A stretch of 64,000 nucleotides of DNA from Bradyrhizobium diazoefficiens (GCF_016612535.1 NZ_JAENXS010000002.1:1798001-1862000); one strand, 5' to 3'. Counted from the first letter of the stretch, positions 43,561 through 53,270 are shown. Program-made: numbers and translations. The notes: generated from the sequence alone by a model not told the origin.

Positions 43561-44361
43561 TCAGGCCAATACTGCCCGCTCCGGCGGGGCATATGCAATG
43601 GCAAACGGCCCTGCCCGGCCAAATGGCCAGAACTCCCCCTCCGGTTGCGCCAGGCGATCCGCCACGGCCCACAACGCAGCCGGGTTCACCCCGAGCCCGA
43701 TATGGCTTGCCAGGTACACTTCGATGTTCTCGGCGCGGTCGGAGGGGCGCAACTGGCAGGTCCGCCAGTTCACGACACCGTCGGCGCGCGAAAAGATCGA
43801 GGTCGCGGGCACCGGGAGATCGCCGGCGATCGCCGCGCGCGCTTCCGCAAAATCCTCGGCGCGGTCGCCCGACATCCTCTCATAGAGCGCCGTCGCATTG
43901 GTCGCCCGCACGTCATTGGCAAAGGGACTGCCGAGCGTGATGACATTGCGGACCATGTCGGGCGCCTGGAGCGCGAGATCGCGGGCATAGACGCCGCCGA
44001 GGCTCCATCCGACCAGGCTGACCTTGCGTCCGCTTGCGGCATGAATTTCGGCAAGGCGCGTGTGCAGGGCTTCCCGCATTCGCGTGAGGCCACCGAGATT
44101 GCGGCCCATCCGCCAGGCATGCGCATCATAGCCGAGCTCGCCGAGATAGCGCCGCATCGGCGCCATCGACAGATCGCTGGCGAGAAAGCCCGGCAGCGTC
44201 AGCACCGGATGGCCATCGCCTCTGGGCGCGCGCATCAGGACCGGCGACAGCAGCAGGCTGGCGTTGAACTCGAAAAGGCTACGGGCTTCGGCGAGAAGCA
44301 GGCCGAGGCTCGGCGGACGAAGCTGGCCTGATGCCCGTGCTCGGTCTCGCCCGGGCGACAT
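43561..44361 (-). CDS. Alpha/beta hydrolase (esterase/lipase), paralogue B
   Basis: 266 residues. It shares the layout and motifs of the enzyme at 30778-31548: APRGDGHPVLTLPGFLASD, nucleophile elbow GWSLGGVYAR, VITLGSPFANDVRATNA and IFSRADGVVNW. It sits 47 bases before the WS/DGAT gene and 3 bases after the DUF6489 gene, all on the minus strand. A lipid ester hydrolase role is suggested by this context. Confidence 0.87.
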   Translation of the reverse strand: MSPGRDRARASGQLRPPSLGLLLAEARSLFEFNASLLLSPVLMRAPRGDGHPVLTLPGFLASDLSMAPMRRYLGELGYDAHAWRMGRNLGGLTRMREALHTRLAEIHAASGRKVSLVGWSLGGVYARDLALQAPDMVRNVITLGSPFANDVRATNATALYERMSGDRAEDFAEARAAIAGDLPVPATSIFSRADGVVNWRTCQLRPSDRAENIEVYLASHIGLGVNPAALWAVADRLAQPEGEFWPFGRAGPFAIAYAPPERAVLA

Positions 44362-44364
44362 TAT

Positions 44365-44622
44365 TCATTTCTTCTTGTCGGTACTGCGTGTCCCACCAAG
44401 ACCGGCCATGGTGACAAACATGTCCTGAAACCGCTCGGCGAGCTTCGGATCGAACGTGAACCAGCTCTGGATGATCGCTTCCGGCGAGACCTTGTCGATA
44501 TTGCTCAAGACCTGCTGCTGCAGCTTGTCCATGACGGCAACCTGCATCGGCGAGACGTCCGGCAATCCGAAGAACTGGCGGGCCTCCAAGGGGGTGCAGT
44601 CGATTTCGATGTTAACTTTCAT
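44365..44622 (-). CDS. DUF6489-type small protein
   Basis: 85 residues, beginning MKVNIEIDCTPLEARQFFGL and ending in a Lys-rich tail. The N-terminus fits my memory of the uncharacterised DUF6489 family. No membrane segment or signal is visible. It is first in the minus-strand run with esterase B, WS/DGAT, epoxide hydrolase and P450-reductase. Function unknown. Confidence 0.8.
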   Translation of the reverse strand: MKVNIEIDCTPLEARQFFGLPDVSPMQVAVMDKLQQQVLSNIDKVSPEAIIQSWFTFDPKLAERFQDMFVTMAGLGGTRSTDKKK

Positions 44623-44888
44623 ATCCCCTCCAGATGAGATTCGAGCGGCCGGGCACAGTATCGCCGCGACATGGTGTGCGACGCAAGCGACCTGAGACGG
44701 GGGGCGGACACCCGCTCCCGCAATTGGCGGATATGGTCAATCAAATTGCTTTGCCGCGAATGCGCCGGCCGGGCGTCCGGCGGGGCCGTTCCGCTCCTGT
44801 CCCCGACCGCGCGGGCCGAAAGTCGAATGTCGCCCGCACGCCTCTCGCCCCCAAATTGTTGGTCGGCATTGCTGCACAGCGGTGCAAC

Positions 44889-44905
44889 TTGGCGCGTTCC
44901 TTGCT
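44889..44905 (+). promoter_or_regulatory. Sigma-54 (RpoN) promoter before the first peptide ABC operon
   Basis: TTGGCGCGTTCCTTGCT has the invariant GG (44891-44892) and GC (44903-44904) exactly 10 bases apart, with the TTGGC/TTGCT context of -24/-12 promoters. A TGCAC-AGCG-GTGCA dyad (44873-44886) lies just upstream. The 383-base gap 44623-45005 otherwise shows no gene; the reading frames crossing it look like chance. Confidence 0.65.
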
Positions 44906-45005
44906 GGAAAGGCGCTTGCACGGGTCGAGAACTCTGGGCAACATGGATCGATCAGCCCACCGAACAATCAAAAATCACGGTGCGGGCGAGTGGAGAGGGT
45001 CAAGA

Positions 45006-46604
45006 ATGTCAGTCGGACGAAGTCTGTATGCGGCGACGCTCGCCGGTGCGCTTGCGTTGGCGGTCGCGCCGGCGTCGAGCCAGACGCTGCGCTACGCCAA
45101 CCAGGGTGAGCTGAAGTCGCTCGACCCCTACACGCTGAACGAGTCGACCACGAGCGCGCATCTCGGCCATGTCTATGAGGGCTTGGTCGCCCGCGGCAAA
45201 GACCTGAAGATCATCCCGGCGCTCGCCGAAAGCTGGGAGACGCCGGAGCCGACACGCTGGCGCTTTCACCTGCGCAAAGGCGTCAAATTCCACAATGGCG
45301 ATCCCTTCACCGCAGACGATGTGGTGTTCTCGGCCGAACGTGTGCGGGCGAAAGGCTCGAATTTCCAGAGCCGCGTTCCCGCCGACGCCAAGGCCGTCAA
45401 GATCGACGATTACACCGTCGATTTCATCCTGAGCTCGCCCAATCCGATCCTGACGGCGCTGTGGGCGACCTGGTACATCATGGACAAGAAATGGGCAGAG
45501 GCGAACGATGCGGTGGCACCGACGCCGGCAGCCGCCACGACCCCGAGCTACGCCTCGCTCCATGAAAACGGCACCGGCCCCTTCACGATCGAGAGCCATC
45601 AGCCGGGCGTGAAGACCGTCTTCAAGGCCTACCCGGGCTGGTGGCGCAAGCCGGAGCATAATCTGAAGGAGATCGTCTTCACGCCGATCGCAAACCCGGC
45701 CACGCGTGTCGCGGCGCTGTTATCGGGCGAAGTCGACGTGATCGAGCCGGTTCCGGTCCAGGACATCGAGCGCGTTAAAGCGAGCCCGAACGCCACGGTG
45801 CTGACGGGACCTGAACTTCGCACCATCTTCGTCGGCATGGATCAGTCGCGCGACGAGCTCCTGTATTCCAATATCAAGGGTAAGAACCCGTTCAAGGACG
45901 TTCGCGTCCGTGAAGCCGTCTACCGGGCGATCGACGTCGACCTGATCAAGAACCGCGTCATGCGCGGACTGTCCACGCCGTCCGCATTGATGGTCGCGCC
46001 GGAGATCTTTTCCTCGAAGGATTTCATCCGGCCGAAGTTCGATCCCGGCGCCGCCAAGAAGCTTCTGGCAGATGCCGGTTACGCGGACGGTTTCGAAGTG
46101 ACGATGGACTGCCCGAACGATCGTTACGTCAATGACGCCGCGATCTGTCAGGCCATCGTCGGGATGCTCGCCCGCATCAACATCAAGGTGGACCTGCTGG
46201 CACAACCCAAGGCACTGTATTTCGCCAAGGTGCTGAAGCCCGGCGGCTACAAGACCTCACTCTTCCTGCTGGGCTGGACCCCGGATACGCTCGATTCCCA
46301 GAATGTGCTGCACGACATCATGGGCTGCCGGGACGATCCGAAGGATCCCAACCGCGGCGAGGCCAATCTCGCCGGCTATTGCAACAAGCAGTTCGACGAG
46401 CTCGCCGACAAGGTCCTCGTGGAAGCCGACCCGGCCAAGCGCGATCTCCTGATCAAGCAGGCCTTCGAGATCTCGATGAAGGACTGGGCGTATATTCCGC
46501 TGCACCAGCAGGCGCTCGCCTGGGGCGTCTCGAAAAAGGTGAAGCTGACACAGCGTGCGGACAACATGGTCATGCTCTACTGGGCGACCAAGCAGGACGA
46601 GTAG
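45006..46604 (+). CDS. Peptide/opine-type ABC transporter substrate-binding protein (SBP family 5), transporter 1
   Basis: 532 residues from ATG 45006, after GAGAGGG; a frame open from 44634 crosses the promoter and was rejected. A Sec signal peptide (MSVGRSLYAATLAGALALAV, cleavage about residue 26) is followed by a family 5 binding-protein body: RYANQGELKSLDPYTLNEST, then RWRFHLRKGVKFHNGDPFTADDV. It captures oligopeptides or similar ligands in the periplasm. First gene of a five-gene transporter run. Confidence 0.93.
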   Translation: MSVGRSLYAATLAGALALAVAPASSQTLRYANQGELKSLDPYTLNESTTSAHLGHVYEGLVARGKDLKIIPALAESWETPEPTRWRFHLRKGVKFHNGDPFTADDVVFSAERVRAKGSNFQSRVPADAKAVKIDDYTVDFILSSPNPILTALWATWYIMDKKWAEANDAVAPTPAAATTPSYASLHENGTGPFTIESHQPGVKTVFKAYPGWWRKPEHNLKEIVFTPIANPATRVAALLSGEVDVIEPVPVQDIERVKASPNATVLTGPELRTIFVGMDQSRDELLYSNIKGKNPFKDVRVREAVYRAIDVDLIKNRVMRGLSTPSALMVAPEIFSSKDFIRPKFDPGAAKKLLADAGYADGFEVTMDCPNDRYVNDAAICQAIVGMLARINIKVDLLAQPKALYFAKVLKPGGYKTSLFLLGWTPDTLDSQNVLHDIMGCRDDPKDPNRGEANLAGYCNKQFDELADKVLVEADPAKRDLLIKQAFEISMKDWAYIPLHQQALAWGVSKKVKLTQRADNMVMLYWATKQDE

Positions 46605-46620
46605 ATGTCGACAAGTTGTG

Positions 46621-46650
46621 AAGTCCCGGAAGCCTCGGCTTCCGGGACTT
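46621..46650 (+). other. Perfect 13-bp intercistronic hairpin
   Basis: AAGTCCCGGAAGC (46621-46633), loop CTCG, then its exact complement (46638-46650). It lies 16 bases after the binding-protein stop and before the permease gene. There is no strong T tract, so it probably stabilises the binding-protein mRNA or partly terminates, giving more binding protein than permease. Confidence 0.7.
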
Positions 46651-46720
46651 GCCGTTTCAAGATTTGCTGTTTCGGGCTAACGCGATGATGCGTGCTGCTG
46701 AAGAGATGTGAAAGGAACAG

Positions 46721-47701
46721 ATGCTCGCTTTCACACTGCGCCGGGCCATCCAGGCCATCGGTGTCATGATCGCCGTCGGGATCATCTCGTTCTCGATGTT
46801 TCGGTTCGCCGGCGATCCCGTGAACCAGATGGTCGGGATGGATACGTCGGGCACTGAGCGCGCCGCGATCCGCAAGTCGCTCGGCCTCGACGATCCCGTG
46901 ATCGTGCAGTTCGGCCGCTATGTCGGCAACGCCGCGCAGTTCAAGTTCGGCGTGTCCTACCAGTTCCGCTTGCCCGTCACCAACCTGCTGATGGAGCGGA
47001 TGCCGGCCACGCTGGAGCTGGCCGTCGTTGCCACCATTTTCGCCATGGTCAGCGGCATCCTGATGGGTGTCTATTCCGCGCTTCGCCGTGACAGCTGGCT
47101 CACGCATGTCTTCCAAGCCGTATCGCTGATCGGCATCTCGCTGCCGACCTTCCTGATCGGCATTCTCATGATCTATTTGTTCTCGGTCACTCTCGGCTGG
47201 TTGCCCTCGTTCGGGAGGGGAGACGTCGTGCATATCGGCTGGTGGACGACGGGGCTTCTGACGCTGTCAGGCCTGAAGGCACTGGTCATGCCTTCGATCA
47301 CGCTTGGCTTGTTTCAGATGACACTGATCATGCGGCTCGTCCGCGCGGAAATGCTCGAGGTCATGCGCACCGACTACATCCGCTTCGCCCGCGCCCGAGG
47401 GCTGACCACGCGGGCGATCCATTTCGGCCATGCGCTGCGCAACACGATGGTTCCCGTGATCACCGTGGCAGGCCTGCAATTCGGCTCAGTCATTGCTTTC
47501 GCGATCATCACCGAGACCGTGTTTCAATGGCCCGGCATGGGACTCCTGTTCGTGCAGGCCGTTCAGAACGTCGATATCCCGATCATGGCGGCGTATCTGA
47601 TGATGGTCTCCCTGATCTTCGTCACCATCAATCTCGTGGTTGATATTCTCTATACCATCGTCGATCCGCGGCTGCGCTCGACGGTCAGCCGGGCACACTG
47701 A
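46721..47701 (+). CDS. Dpp/Opp-type ABC transporter permease B, transporter 1
   Basis: 326 residues, six membrane segments. N-terminal LRRAIQAIGVMIAVGIISFSMFRFAGDP and the EAA loop around YIRFARARGLTTRAIHFGHALRNTMVPVI mark the DppB-type permease. It forms the membrane channel with the next gene's product. The next gene starts 1 base after its stop. Confidence 0.93.
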   Translation: MLAFTLRRAIQAIGVMIAVGIISFSMFRFAGDPVNQMVGMDTSGTERAAIRKSLGLDDPVIVQFGRYVGNAAQFKFGVSYQFRLPVTNLLMERMPATLELAVVATIFAMVSGILMGVYSALRRDSWLTHVFQAVSLIGISLPTFLIGILMIYLFSVTLGWLPSFGRGDVVHIGWWTTGLLTLSGLKALVMPSITLGLFQMTLIMRLVRAEMLEVMRTDYIRFARARGLTTRAIHFGHALRNTMVPVITVAGLQFGSVIAFAIITETVFQWPGMGLLFVQAVQNVDIPIMAAYLMMVSLIFVTINLVVDILYTIVDPRLRSTVSRAH

Positions 47702-47702
47702 C

Positions 47703-48665
47703 ATGAGCGAAGCCGTCGTTCCCCACACTACCGAGAAGCGCCCTTCGGCAGCGCCTGGCTGGTTCAGGCGCACGTTCGACAGCGACCTGTTCTATTCGTT
47801 CCGCCGCTCCAAAGTTACCATGATCGCGGCCGGAGTGACGCTCCTGTTCTTCCTGATCGCGATCTTCGCATCCGTGTTGTCGGTGCAGAATCCGTTCGAC
47901 CCGGCGCAGCTCCAGCTGATGAACTCGCGCATCTCGCCGCTCTGGACCGCCGACGGACAGAGCCCGTTCCTGCTCGGCACCGATGAACAGGGGCGCGACG
48001 TACTGTCCGCGATCCTCTACGGCCTGCGAATCTCACTGCTCGTCGGCGTCCTCGGGGTCATCCTCTCGGGCGCGATCGGCATCCTGCTCGGGCTGACGGC
48101 GGGCTATTTCGGCGGCGCCGTCGACGGGCTGATCATGCGCATTGCCGACGTGCAGCTTTCCTTTCCAGCCATCCTGATCGCGCTACTGATCAACGGTATC
48201 GCCAAATCGGTCTTTGGCAACAAGCTCGACGAGATGAGCATGCTGGCGGTCCTGGTCTTCGCGATCGGCCTGAGTTTTTGGGTGCAGTATGCGCGCACGG
48301 TGCGTGGCTCGGTCCTCGTCGAGAAAAACAAGGATTATGTTGCAGCCGCGCAATTGATTGGCCTGCCCGCCCCGGTGATCATGCTGCGCCACGTGCTGCC
48401 GAACACCACGGGGCCTATCCTCGTGATCGCCACCATCAACCTCGCGCTCGCCATCATCACCGAGGCCACGCTATCATTCCTCGGCTCGGGCATGCCCGAG
48501 ACCATGCCGTCGCTCGGCACGCTGATCCGCATCGGCAACGGGTATCTGTTCGCAGGTGAGTGGTGGATCGTCGCTTTCCCCGGAATTGCACTCGCGGCGC
48601 TGATCCTGTCGATCAACCTGCTCGGCGATTGGCTGCGCGACGCGCTCAACCCGAAACTCCGATGA
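47703..48665 (+). CDS. Dpp/Opp-type ABC transporter permease C, transporter 1
   Basis: 320 residues from ATG 47703. An N-terminal cytoplasmic tail and first membrane segment (VTMIAAGVTLLFFLIAIFASVLSV) are followed by LLGTDEQGRDVLSAILYGLRIS, a hallmark of DppC-type permeases. The EAA loop (YVAAAQLIGLPAPVIMLRHVLPN) is near residue 225. Partner of the preceding permease. Confidence 0.93.
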   Translation: MSEAVVPHTTEKRPSAAPGWFRRTFDSDLFYSFRRSKVTMIAAGVTLLFFLIAIFASVLSVQNPFDPAQLQLMNSRISPLWTADGQSPFLLGTDEQGRDVLSAILYGLRISLLVGVLGVILSGAIGILLGLTAGYFGGAVDGLIMRIADVQLSFPAILIALLINGIAKSVFGNKLDEMSMLAVLVFAIGLSFWVQYARTVRGSVLVEKNKDYVAAAQLIGLPAPVIMLRHVLPNTTGPILVIATINLALAIITEATLSFLGSGMPETMPSLGTLIRIGNGYLFAGEWWIVAFPGIALAALILSINLLGDWLRDALNPKLR

Positions 48666-48693
48666 GCAAGACTTCGATGAGAGCGCCCCGCTC

Positions 48694-49680
48694 ATGACCG
48701 AACCCGTCCTTTCCGTCCGCAATCTCCAGGTCGAGTTCGCCTCCCGCCGCGGCGTGCTGCGCGCCATCGACGGCGTCTCCTTCGACATCGCCAAGGGCGA
48801 GGTGCTCGGCGTGGTCGGCGAATCCGGCGCCGGCAAGTCCGTCACCGGGCTCTCGGTGATCGGCCTGATCGATCCGCCCGGTCGCATCGCCGGCGGCGAG
48901 ATCCGCCTGTCCGGCCTGCGCATCGACAACCTCCCGCCGGATCAGATGCGCCGCGTCCGCGGCAAGCGCATCGGCATGATCTTCCAGGATCCCCTCACCT
49001 CGCTCAACCCGCTGTACAAGATCGGCGACCAGATCGTCGAGACGATCAGAACCCACCTCAATCTGTCCGAACAAGCGGCGCGGCGCCGCGCCATCGACCT
49101 GCTCGCGGAAGTCGGCATTCCCGCGCCGGAAAAGCGCATCGACGGCTACCCACACGAATTCTCCGGCGGCATGCGCCAGCGCGTGGTGATTGCGCTCGCG
49201 ATCTGCGCCGAGCCGGAACTGATCATCGCGGACGAGCCGACCACCGCGCTCGACGTCTCCGTGCAGGCGCAAATCATCTCGCTGATCAAGCGGCTCGGCC
49301 GCGACCATGGCACCGCGGTGATGCTGGTGACGCACGACATGGGCGTGATCGCCGAGACCTCGGACCGCGTCGCGGTGATGTATGCCGGACGCGTTGCCGA
49401 GATCGGCCCGGTGCAGGATGTCGTGAGAAATCCGCTGCACCCCTACGCCAAGGGCCTGATGGGCGCGATTCCGACGCTTGCCGGCGATGACAAGCGTCTG
49501 GTGCAAATTCCAGGCTCAATGCCGCGCCTGTCGGCGATCCCGCGCGGCTGCTCGTTCAATCCGCGCTGCGCGTCCGCGTTCGATCGCTGCCGGGTCGACC
49601 GGCCGGAGCCGCTGCCACGTGGCACGCAATCCGTCGCCTGCCATCTCTATGACAGCGTGCCGGCGGGGAGCGCGGCATGA
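48694..49680 (+). CDS. Dpp/Opp-type ABC transporter ATPase D, transporter 1
   Basis: 328 residues. ABC ATPase: Walker A GESGAGKSVTG near residue 45, signature FSGGMRQRV near 160 and Walker [13 protein letters not shown] near 180. The C-terminal oligopeptide-ABC extension has the Fe-S-type Cys set (PRGCSFNPRCASAFDRCRVDRPEP). It powers import together with the next ATPase, whose start overlaps this stop (ATGA). Confidence 0.95.
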   Translation: MTEPVLSVRNLQVEFASRRGVLRAIDGVSFDIAKGEVLGVVGESGAGKSVTGLSVIGLIDPPGRIAGGEIRLSGLRIDNLPPDQMRRVRGKRIGMIFQDPLTSLNPLYKIGDQIVETIRTHLNLSEQAARRRAIDLLAEVGIPAPEKRIDGYPHEFSGGMRQRVVIALAICAEPELIIADEPTTALDVSVQAQIISLIKRLGRDHGTAVMLVTHDMGVIAETSDRVAVMYAGRVAEIGPVQDVVRNPLHPYAKGLMGAIPTLAGDDKRLVQIPGSMPRLSAIPRGCSFNPRCASAFDRCRVDRPEPLPRGTQSVACHLYDSVPAGSAA

Positions 49681-50666
49681 GCGCGCCCTTCGTCCAGGCC
49701 ACAGATTTGCGCCGCGTCTTCGACGTCTCGAAGCCGTGGCTCAACCGCGTGCTCGAGGGCGGGCACCTCGAATATCTTAGGGCAGTCGACGGCGTCACCT
49801 TCGACATCAGGAAGGGCGAGACCTTTGCGCTGGTCGGCGAGTCCGGCTCGGGCAAGACCACGGTGGCGCGGATGGTCGTCGGCCTGTTGCCACCAAGTTC
49901 CGGCAACGTCCTGATCGACGGAATCTCGATGACCGATCCGCGGCAGGCCCAAGCGCGCCGAAAGCTGCGTCGCCGCATCCAGATGATCTTTCAGGATCCG
50001 TATGCGAGCCTCAACCCGCGCTTCCGGGTCGACGCCATCGTCGCCGAGCCGATCCGGGCCTTCGACCTGATCCAGGGCGAGCGCGACATCCAGGCCCGCG
50101 TGGGAGAGCTTCTCAGCCTCGTCGGCCTGCATCCCGACGACCGCCTGAAATTTCCGCATGAATTCTCCGGGGGCCAGCGCCAGCGCATCGCCATCGCCCG
50201 GGCACTTGCCTCCGACGCCGAGTTCATCGTCTGCGACGAACCGACCTCGGCGCTCGACGTCTCCGTGCAGGCGCAGATCCTGAACCTGATGCGCGACCTC
50301 CAGGACAAGTTCGGCCTGACCTACATGTTCATCAGCCACAACCTCGCCGTCGTCCGCCACATGGCGAGCCGCGTCGGCGTGATGTATCTCGGCCGCATCG
50401 TCGAGATCGCGGAAGGTCGTGAACTGTTCACCCGCCCGCGCATGCCGTACACCAAGATGCTGCTCGGCGCCGTGCCCGACCTCGCCATGAGCGGCCGCCA
50501 ACGCATCCCGGTCAAGGGCGAGATCCCGAACCCGATCAACCCGCCGCCCGGCTGCGCCTTTAATCCGCGCTGTCCGCTGGCGTTCGATCTCTGCCGCAAG
50601 GAAGCACCGAGCCTGATCGACGGCGTCGCCTGCCATGCGGTGAACACCGCGGCGGTACCGGCGTGA
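49677..50666 (+). CDS. Dpp/Opp-type ABC transporter ATPase F, transporter 1
   Basis: 329 residues. Walker A GESGSGKTTVAR, signature FSGGQRQRI and Walker B FIVCDEPTSALD are all present. The oligopeptide C-terminal domain has CAFNPRCPLAFDLCRKEAP. It completes the first transporter (one binding protein, two permeases, two ATPases). Confidence 0.95.
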   Translation: MSAPFVQATDLRRVFDVSKPWLNRVLEGGHLEYLRAVDGVTFDIRKGETFALVGESGSGKTTVARMVVGLLPPSSGNVLIDGISMTDPRQAQARRKLRRRIQMIFQDPYASLNPRFRVDAIVAEPIRAFDLIQGERDIQARVGELLSLVGLHPDDRLKFPHEFSGGQRQRIAIARALASDAEFIVCDEPTSALDVSVQAQILNLMRDLQDKFGLTYMFISHNLAVVRHMASRVGVMYLGRIVEIAEGRELFTRPRMPYTKMLLGAVPDLAMSGRQRIPVKGEIPNPINPPPGCAFNPRCPLAFDLCRKEAPSLIDGVACHAVNTAAVPA

Positions 50667-50748
50667 CGCGCGCGAGCCATGCAGCCTGCGCATTGGCGGC
50701 ACAGCATCGCCTGTGATCAATTGCGCGCGCGACAAATAAGGTAGCTCC

Positions 50749-52554
50749 ATGGCCAGCATCGTCAATCCCGATCCCTTCACGACGCGCCCCGAGATCGAGG
50801 GCACCTTCGGGGTCGTCACCTCGACGCACTGGATCGCGACCGCCGTCGGCATGGCGACGCTGGAAAAAGGCGGCAATGCCTTCGATGCCGGCGTCGCCAC
50901 CGCCTTCACGCTCCAGGTGGTCGAGCCGCATCTGAACGGCCCCGGCGGGGACGTGCCGATCATCGTGCACGACGTCAAGCGCGGCCGCATCGAGGTAATC
51001 TGCGGCCAGGGCCCGGCGCCGGCGCGCGCCACCATCGCGCATTATAAGAGCGAAGGCCTCGACATGGTGCCTGGTACGGGGCTGCTCGCGGCGTGCGTCC
51101 CCGGCACGTTCGAGTCGTGGATGATGATGCTGCGCGATTACGGCACGCTGCGGCTGCGCGACGTGCTGGAGCCTGCGATTTCCTACGCCCGCGACGGCTA
51201 TCCGCTGGTCGAGCGCGCCTGCGCGACGATCCAGACCGTCGAGCAATTGTTCCGCAAGCACTGGCCGACCTCGGCAGCGGTCTATCTGCCGAACGGCGAG
51301 GTGCCACGGCCCGGCACGCTCTTCACCAACAAGACGCTGGCTGCGACCTATGCTCGCATCCTCAGCGAGGCCGAGAGCGGCGGTGGTGGCCGCGACGCCG
51401 AAATTGAACGCGCACGAAAATCCTGGTCACAGGGTTTCGTCGCGGAAGCCATCGACAAATTCTGCCGTACCCAGGAAGTCATGGACGTCAGCGGCTCGCC
51501 GCATCGCGGCGTACTCTCGGCTGACGACATGGCGCGCTGGCAGCCGACGGTCGAGGCACCCCTCACCTACGACTATGGCCGCTACACCGTGTGTAAGGCT
51601 GGCGTCTGGAGCCAGGGCCCGGTCACATTGCAACAGCTAGCGCTGTTGAAGGGTTTTGCGCTCGACGGGCTCGATCCGACCGGGCCAGAGTTCATCCATC
51701 TCCAGATCGAATGCGCCAAGCTTGCCTTTGCCGATCGCGAGAAATTCTACGGCGATCCCAAGTTCAGCGAGATCCCGATCACGACGCTGCTATCGGACGC
51801 CTACAACGACGAGCGCCGCAAGCTGGTTACCGAGAAGGCTTCGCTCGACCTTCGGCCCGGCGCGGTCGAGGGTTTTGGCGGCGTGGTCAAGGTGCGGCGC
51901 GCTGAAGGGCAACGCGAGGCCGTTGGCGCGCTTGGCGCCGGCGAGCCGACGGTCGGGCGCTTCGGCGAGGTGCGCGGCGACACCGTGCATTTCGACATCA
52001 TCGACCAAGCCGGCAACATGGTGTCCTCGACGCCGTCGGGGGGCTGGCTGCAATCCTCGCCTGTCATTCCCGAGCTGGGTTTCTGCCTCGGCAGCCGCGC
52101 ACAAATGTTCGAGTTGGAGGAGAACCAACCGAGCTCGCTCGCACCGGGCAAGCGGCCGCGCACCACGCTGTCGCCAACCATGGCATTGCGGGACGGCGAG
52201 CCATATCTTGCGTGGGGTTCGCCCGGCGGCGACCAGCAGGATCAATGGATCACGCAGTTCTTCCTGCGCCACGTCCATTGCAACCTCAACCTCCAGGAGG
52301 CGATCGACGCGCCCGCCTGGCACTCCGAGCATTTCCCGATCTCGTTCTGGCCGCGCACAGCGCGCCCCGGCGTGCTCGTGGTCGAGAACCGGGTGCCGAA
52401 GACCACGATAGAGAATCTTCGGGAGCGCGGGCATATCGTCGAGGTCGGGCCCGACTGGTCCGAAGGCCGCCTCACCGCCGCCTCGCGCGTCGGGGTGCGC
52501 CGCCGCGCCGCCGCCAATCCGCGCGGCATGCAGGGCTACGCCGCAGGACGCTAA
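50749..52554 (+). CDS. Gamma-glutamyltransferase-family Ntn hydrolase, apparently cytoplasmic
   Basis: 601 residues. The GGT fold is supported by the N-terminal HWIATAVGMATLEKGGNAFDAGVATAF, the GPGGDVPI loop, and the maturation site with nucleophile Thr in RGDTVHFDIIDQAGNMVSSTPSGG (about 408). It would cleave or transfer a gamma-glutamyl or similar acyl bond after self-cleavage. No signal peptide is visible, unlike typical periplasmic GGT, so it probably acts on imported substrates. It sits between two peptide ABC transporters. Confidence 0.88.
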   Translation: MASIVNPDPFTTRPEIEGTFGVVTSTHWIATAVGMATLEKGGNAFDAGVATAFTLQVVEPHLNGPGGDVPIIVHDVKRGRIEVICGQGPAPARATIAHYKSEGLDMVPGTGLLAACVPGTFESWMMMLRDYGTLRLRDVLEPAISYARDGYPLVERACATIQTVEQLFRKHWPTSAAVYLPNGEVPRPGTLFTNKTLAATYARILSEAESGGGGRDAEIERARKSWSQGFVAEAIDKFCRTQEVMDVSGSPHRGVLSADDMARWQPTVEAPLTYDYGRYTVCKAGVWSQGPVTLQQLALLKGFALDGLDPTGPEFIHLQIECAKLAFADREKFYGDPKFSEIPITTLLSDAYNDERRKLVTEKASLDLRPGAVEGFGGVVKVRRAEGQREAVGALGAGEPTVGRFGEVRGDTVHFDIIDQAGNMVSSTPSGGWLQSSPVIPELGFCLGSRAQMFELEENQPSSLAPGKRPRTTLSPTMALRDGEPYLAWGSPGGDQQDQWITQFFLRHVHCNLNLQEAIDAPAWHSEHFPISFWPRTARPGVLVVENRVPKTTIENLRERGHIVEVGPDWSEGRLTAASRVGVRRRAAANPRGMQGYAAGR

Positions 52555-52563
52555 AGGCAGCAT

Positions 52564-53270
52564 ATGACCTGGTCGATCATCGCGCGAGATCCTGCCACCG
52601 GCCAGTTCGGCATCGCGGTTGCGACACGGTTTTTTGCTGTCGGCGCGCGCGTGCCTTACATTGCCGCCGGCCTGGGCGCGATCGCGACACAGGCTTTCGT
52701 CAATCCGTATTACGGCATCGACGGCATCAAGCTGTTGCGTGAAGGCTTGAACGCACACGATGTCCTCGCCACTCTGATCGCGACCGATGACGGCTGCGAA
52801 AGCCGGCAGATCCACATGATGGATGCGAACGGTGCGATCGCCGCACATACCGGCCGTGATTGCGTCGATTGGTGCGGCCACCTCGCCGGTAGCGGTTTTT
52901 CCATTGCCGGCAACATGCTCGCCGGCGCCGACGTTCTCAGCGAGACTGCGAAAACCTACATCGCAAACGACAGCCAACCCTTCCCGCGCCGCCTGCTCGC
53001 GGCGATGCGCGCAGGCGAAGCCGCCGGTGGCGACAAGCGTGGCAAGCAGTCCGCGGCACTTCTGATCCACGGCGAGGAGGAATGGCCGGCGCTGGATATC
53101 CGCGCCGATGATCATCCTGATCCCCTCGGCGAGCTCGAGCGGCTCGAGCAGGTCAGCCACGAACTCTGGGTGCACTTCCGCGGCTCGATGCCGACGCGGC
53201 AGAACCCGTCCGGCAACACCGATCGCAGCGTCATCGACGCCAGCGTCGCCGCGGCGCGCGCAAGGCAAAC

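Noticed and set aside
44873..44886. NtrC binding site
   Set aside because: TGCAC and GTGCA arms are present but separated by 4 bases, not the spacing expected for NtrC, and too near the promoter for an enhancer.
44619..44921. 100-residue minus-strand frame before the DUF6489 gene
   Set aside because: No ribosome site or recognisable motif; it crosses the sigma-54 promoter region and looks like chance.
44634..45005. N-terminal extension of the first peptide-binding protein
   Set aside because: It would cover the sigma-54 promoter and place the signal peptide internally.
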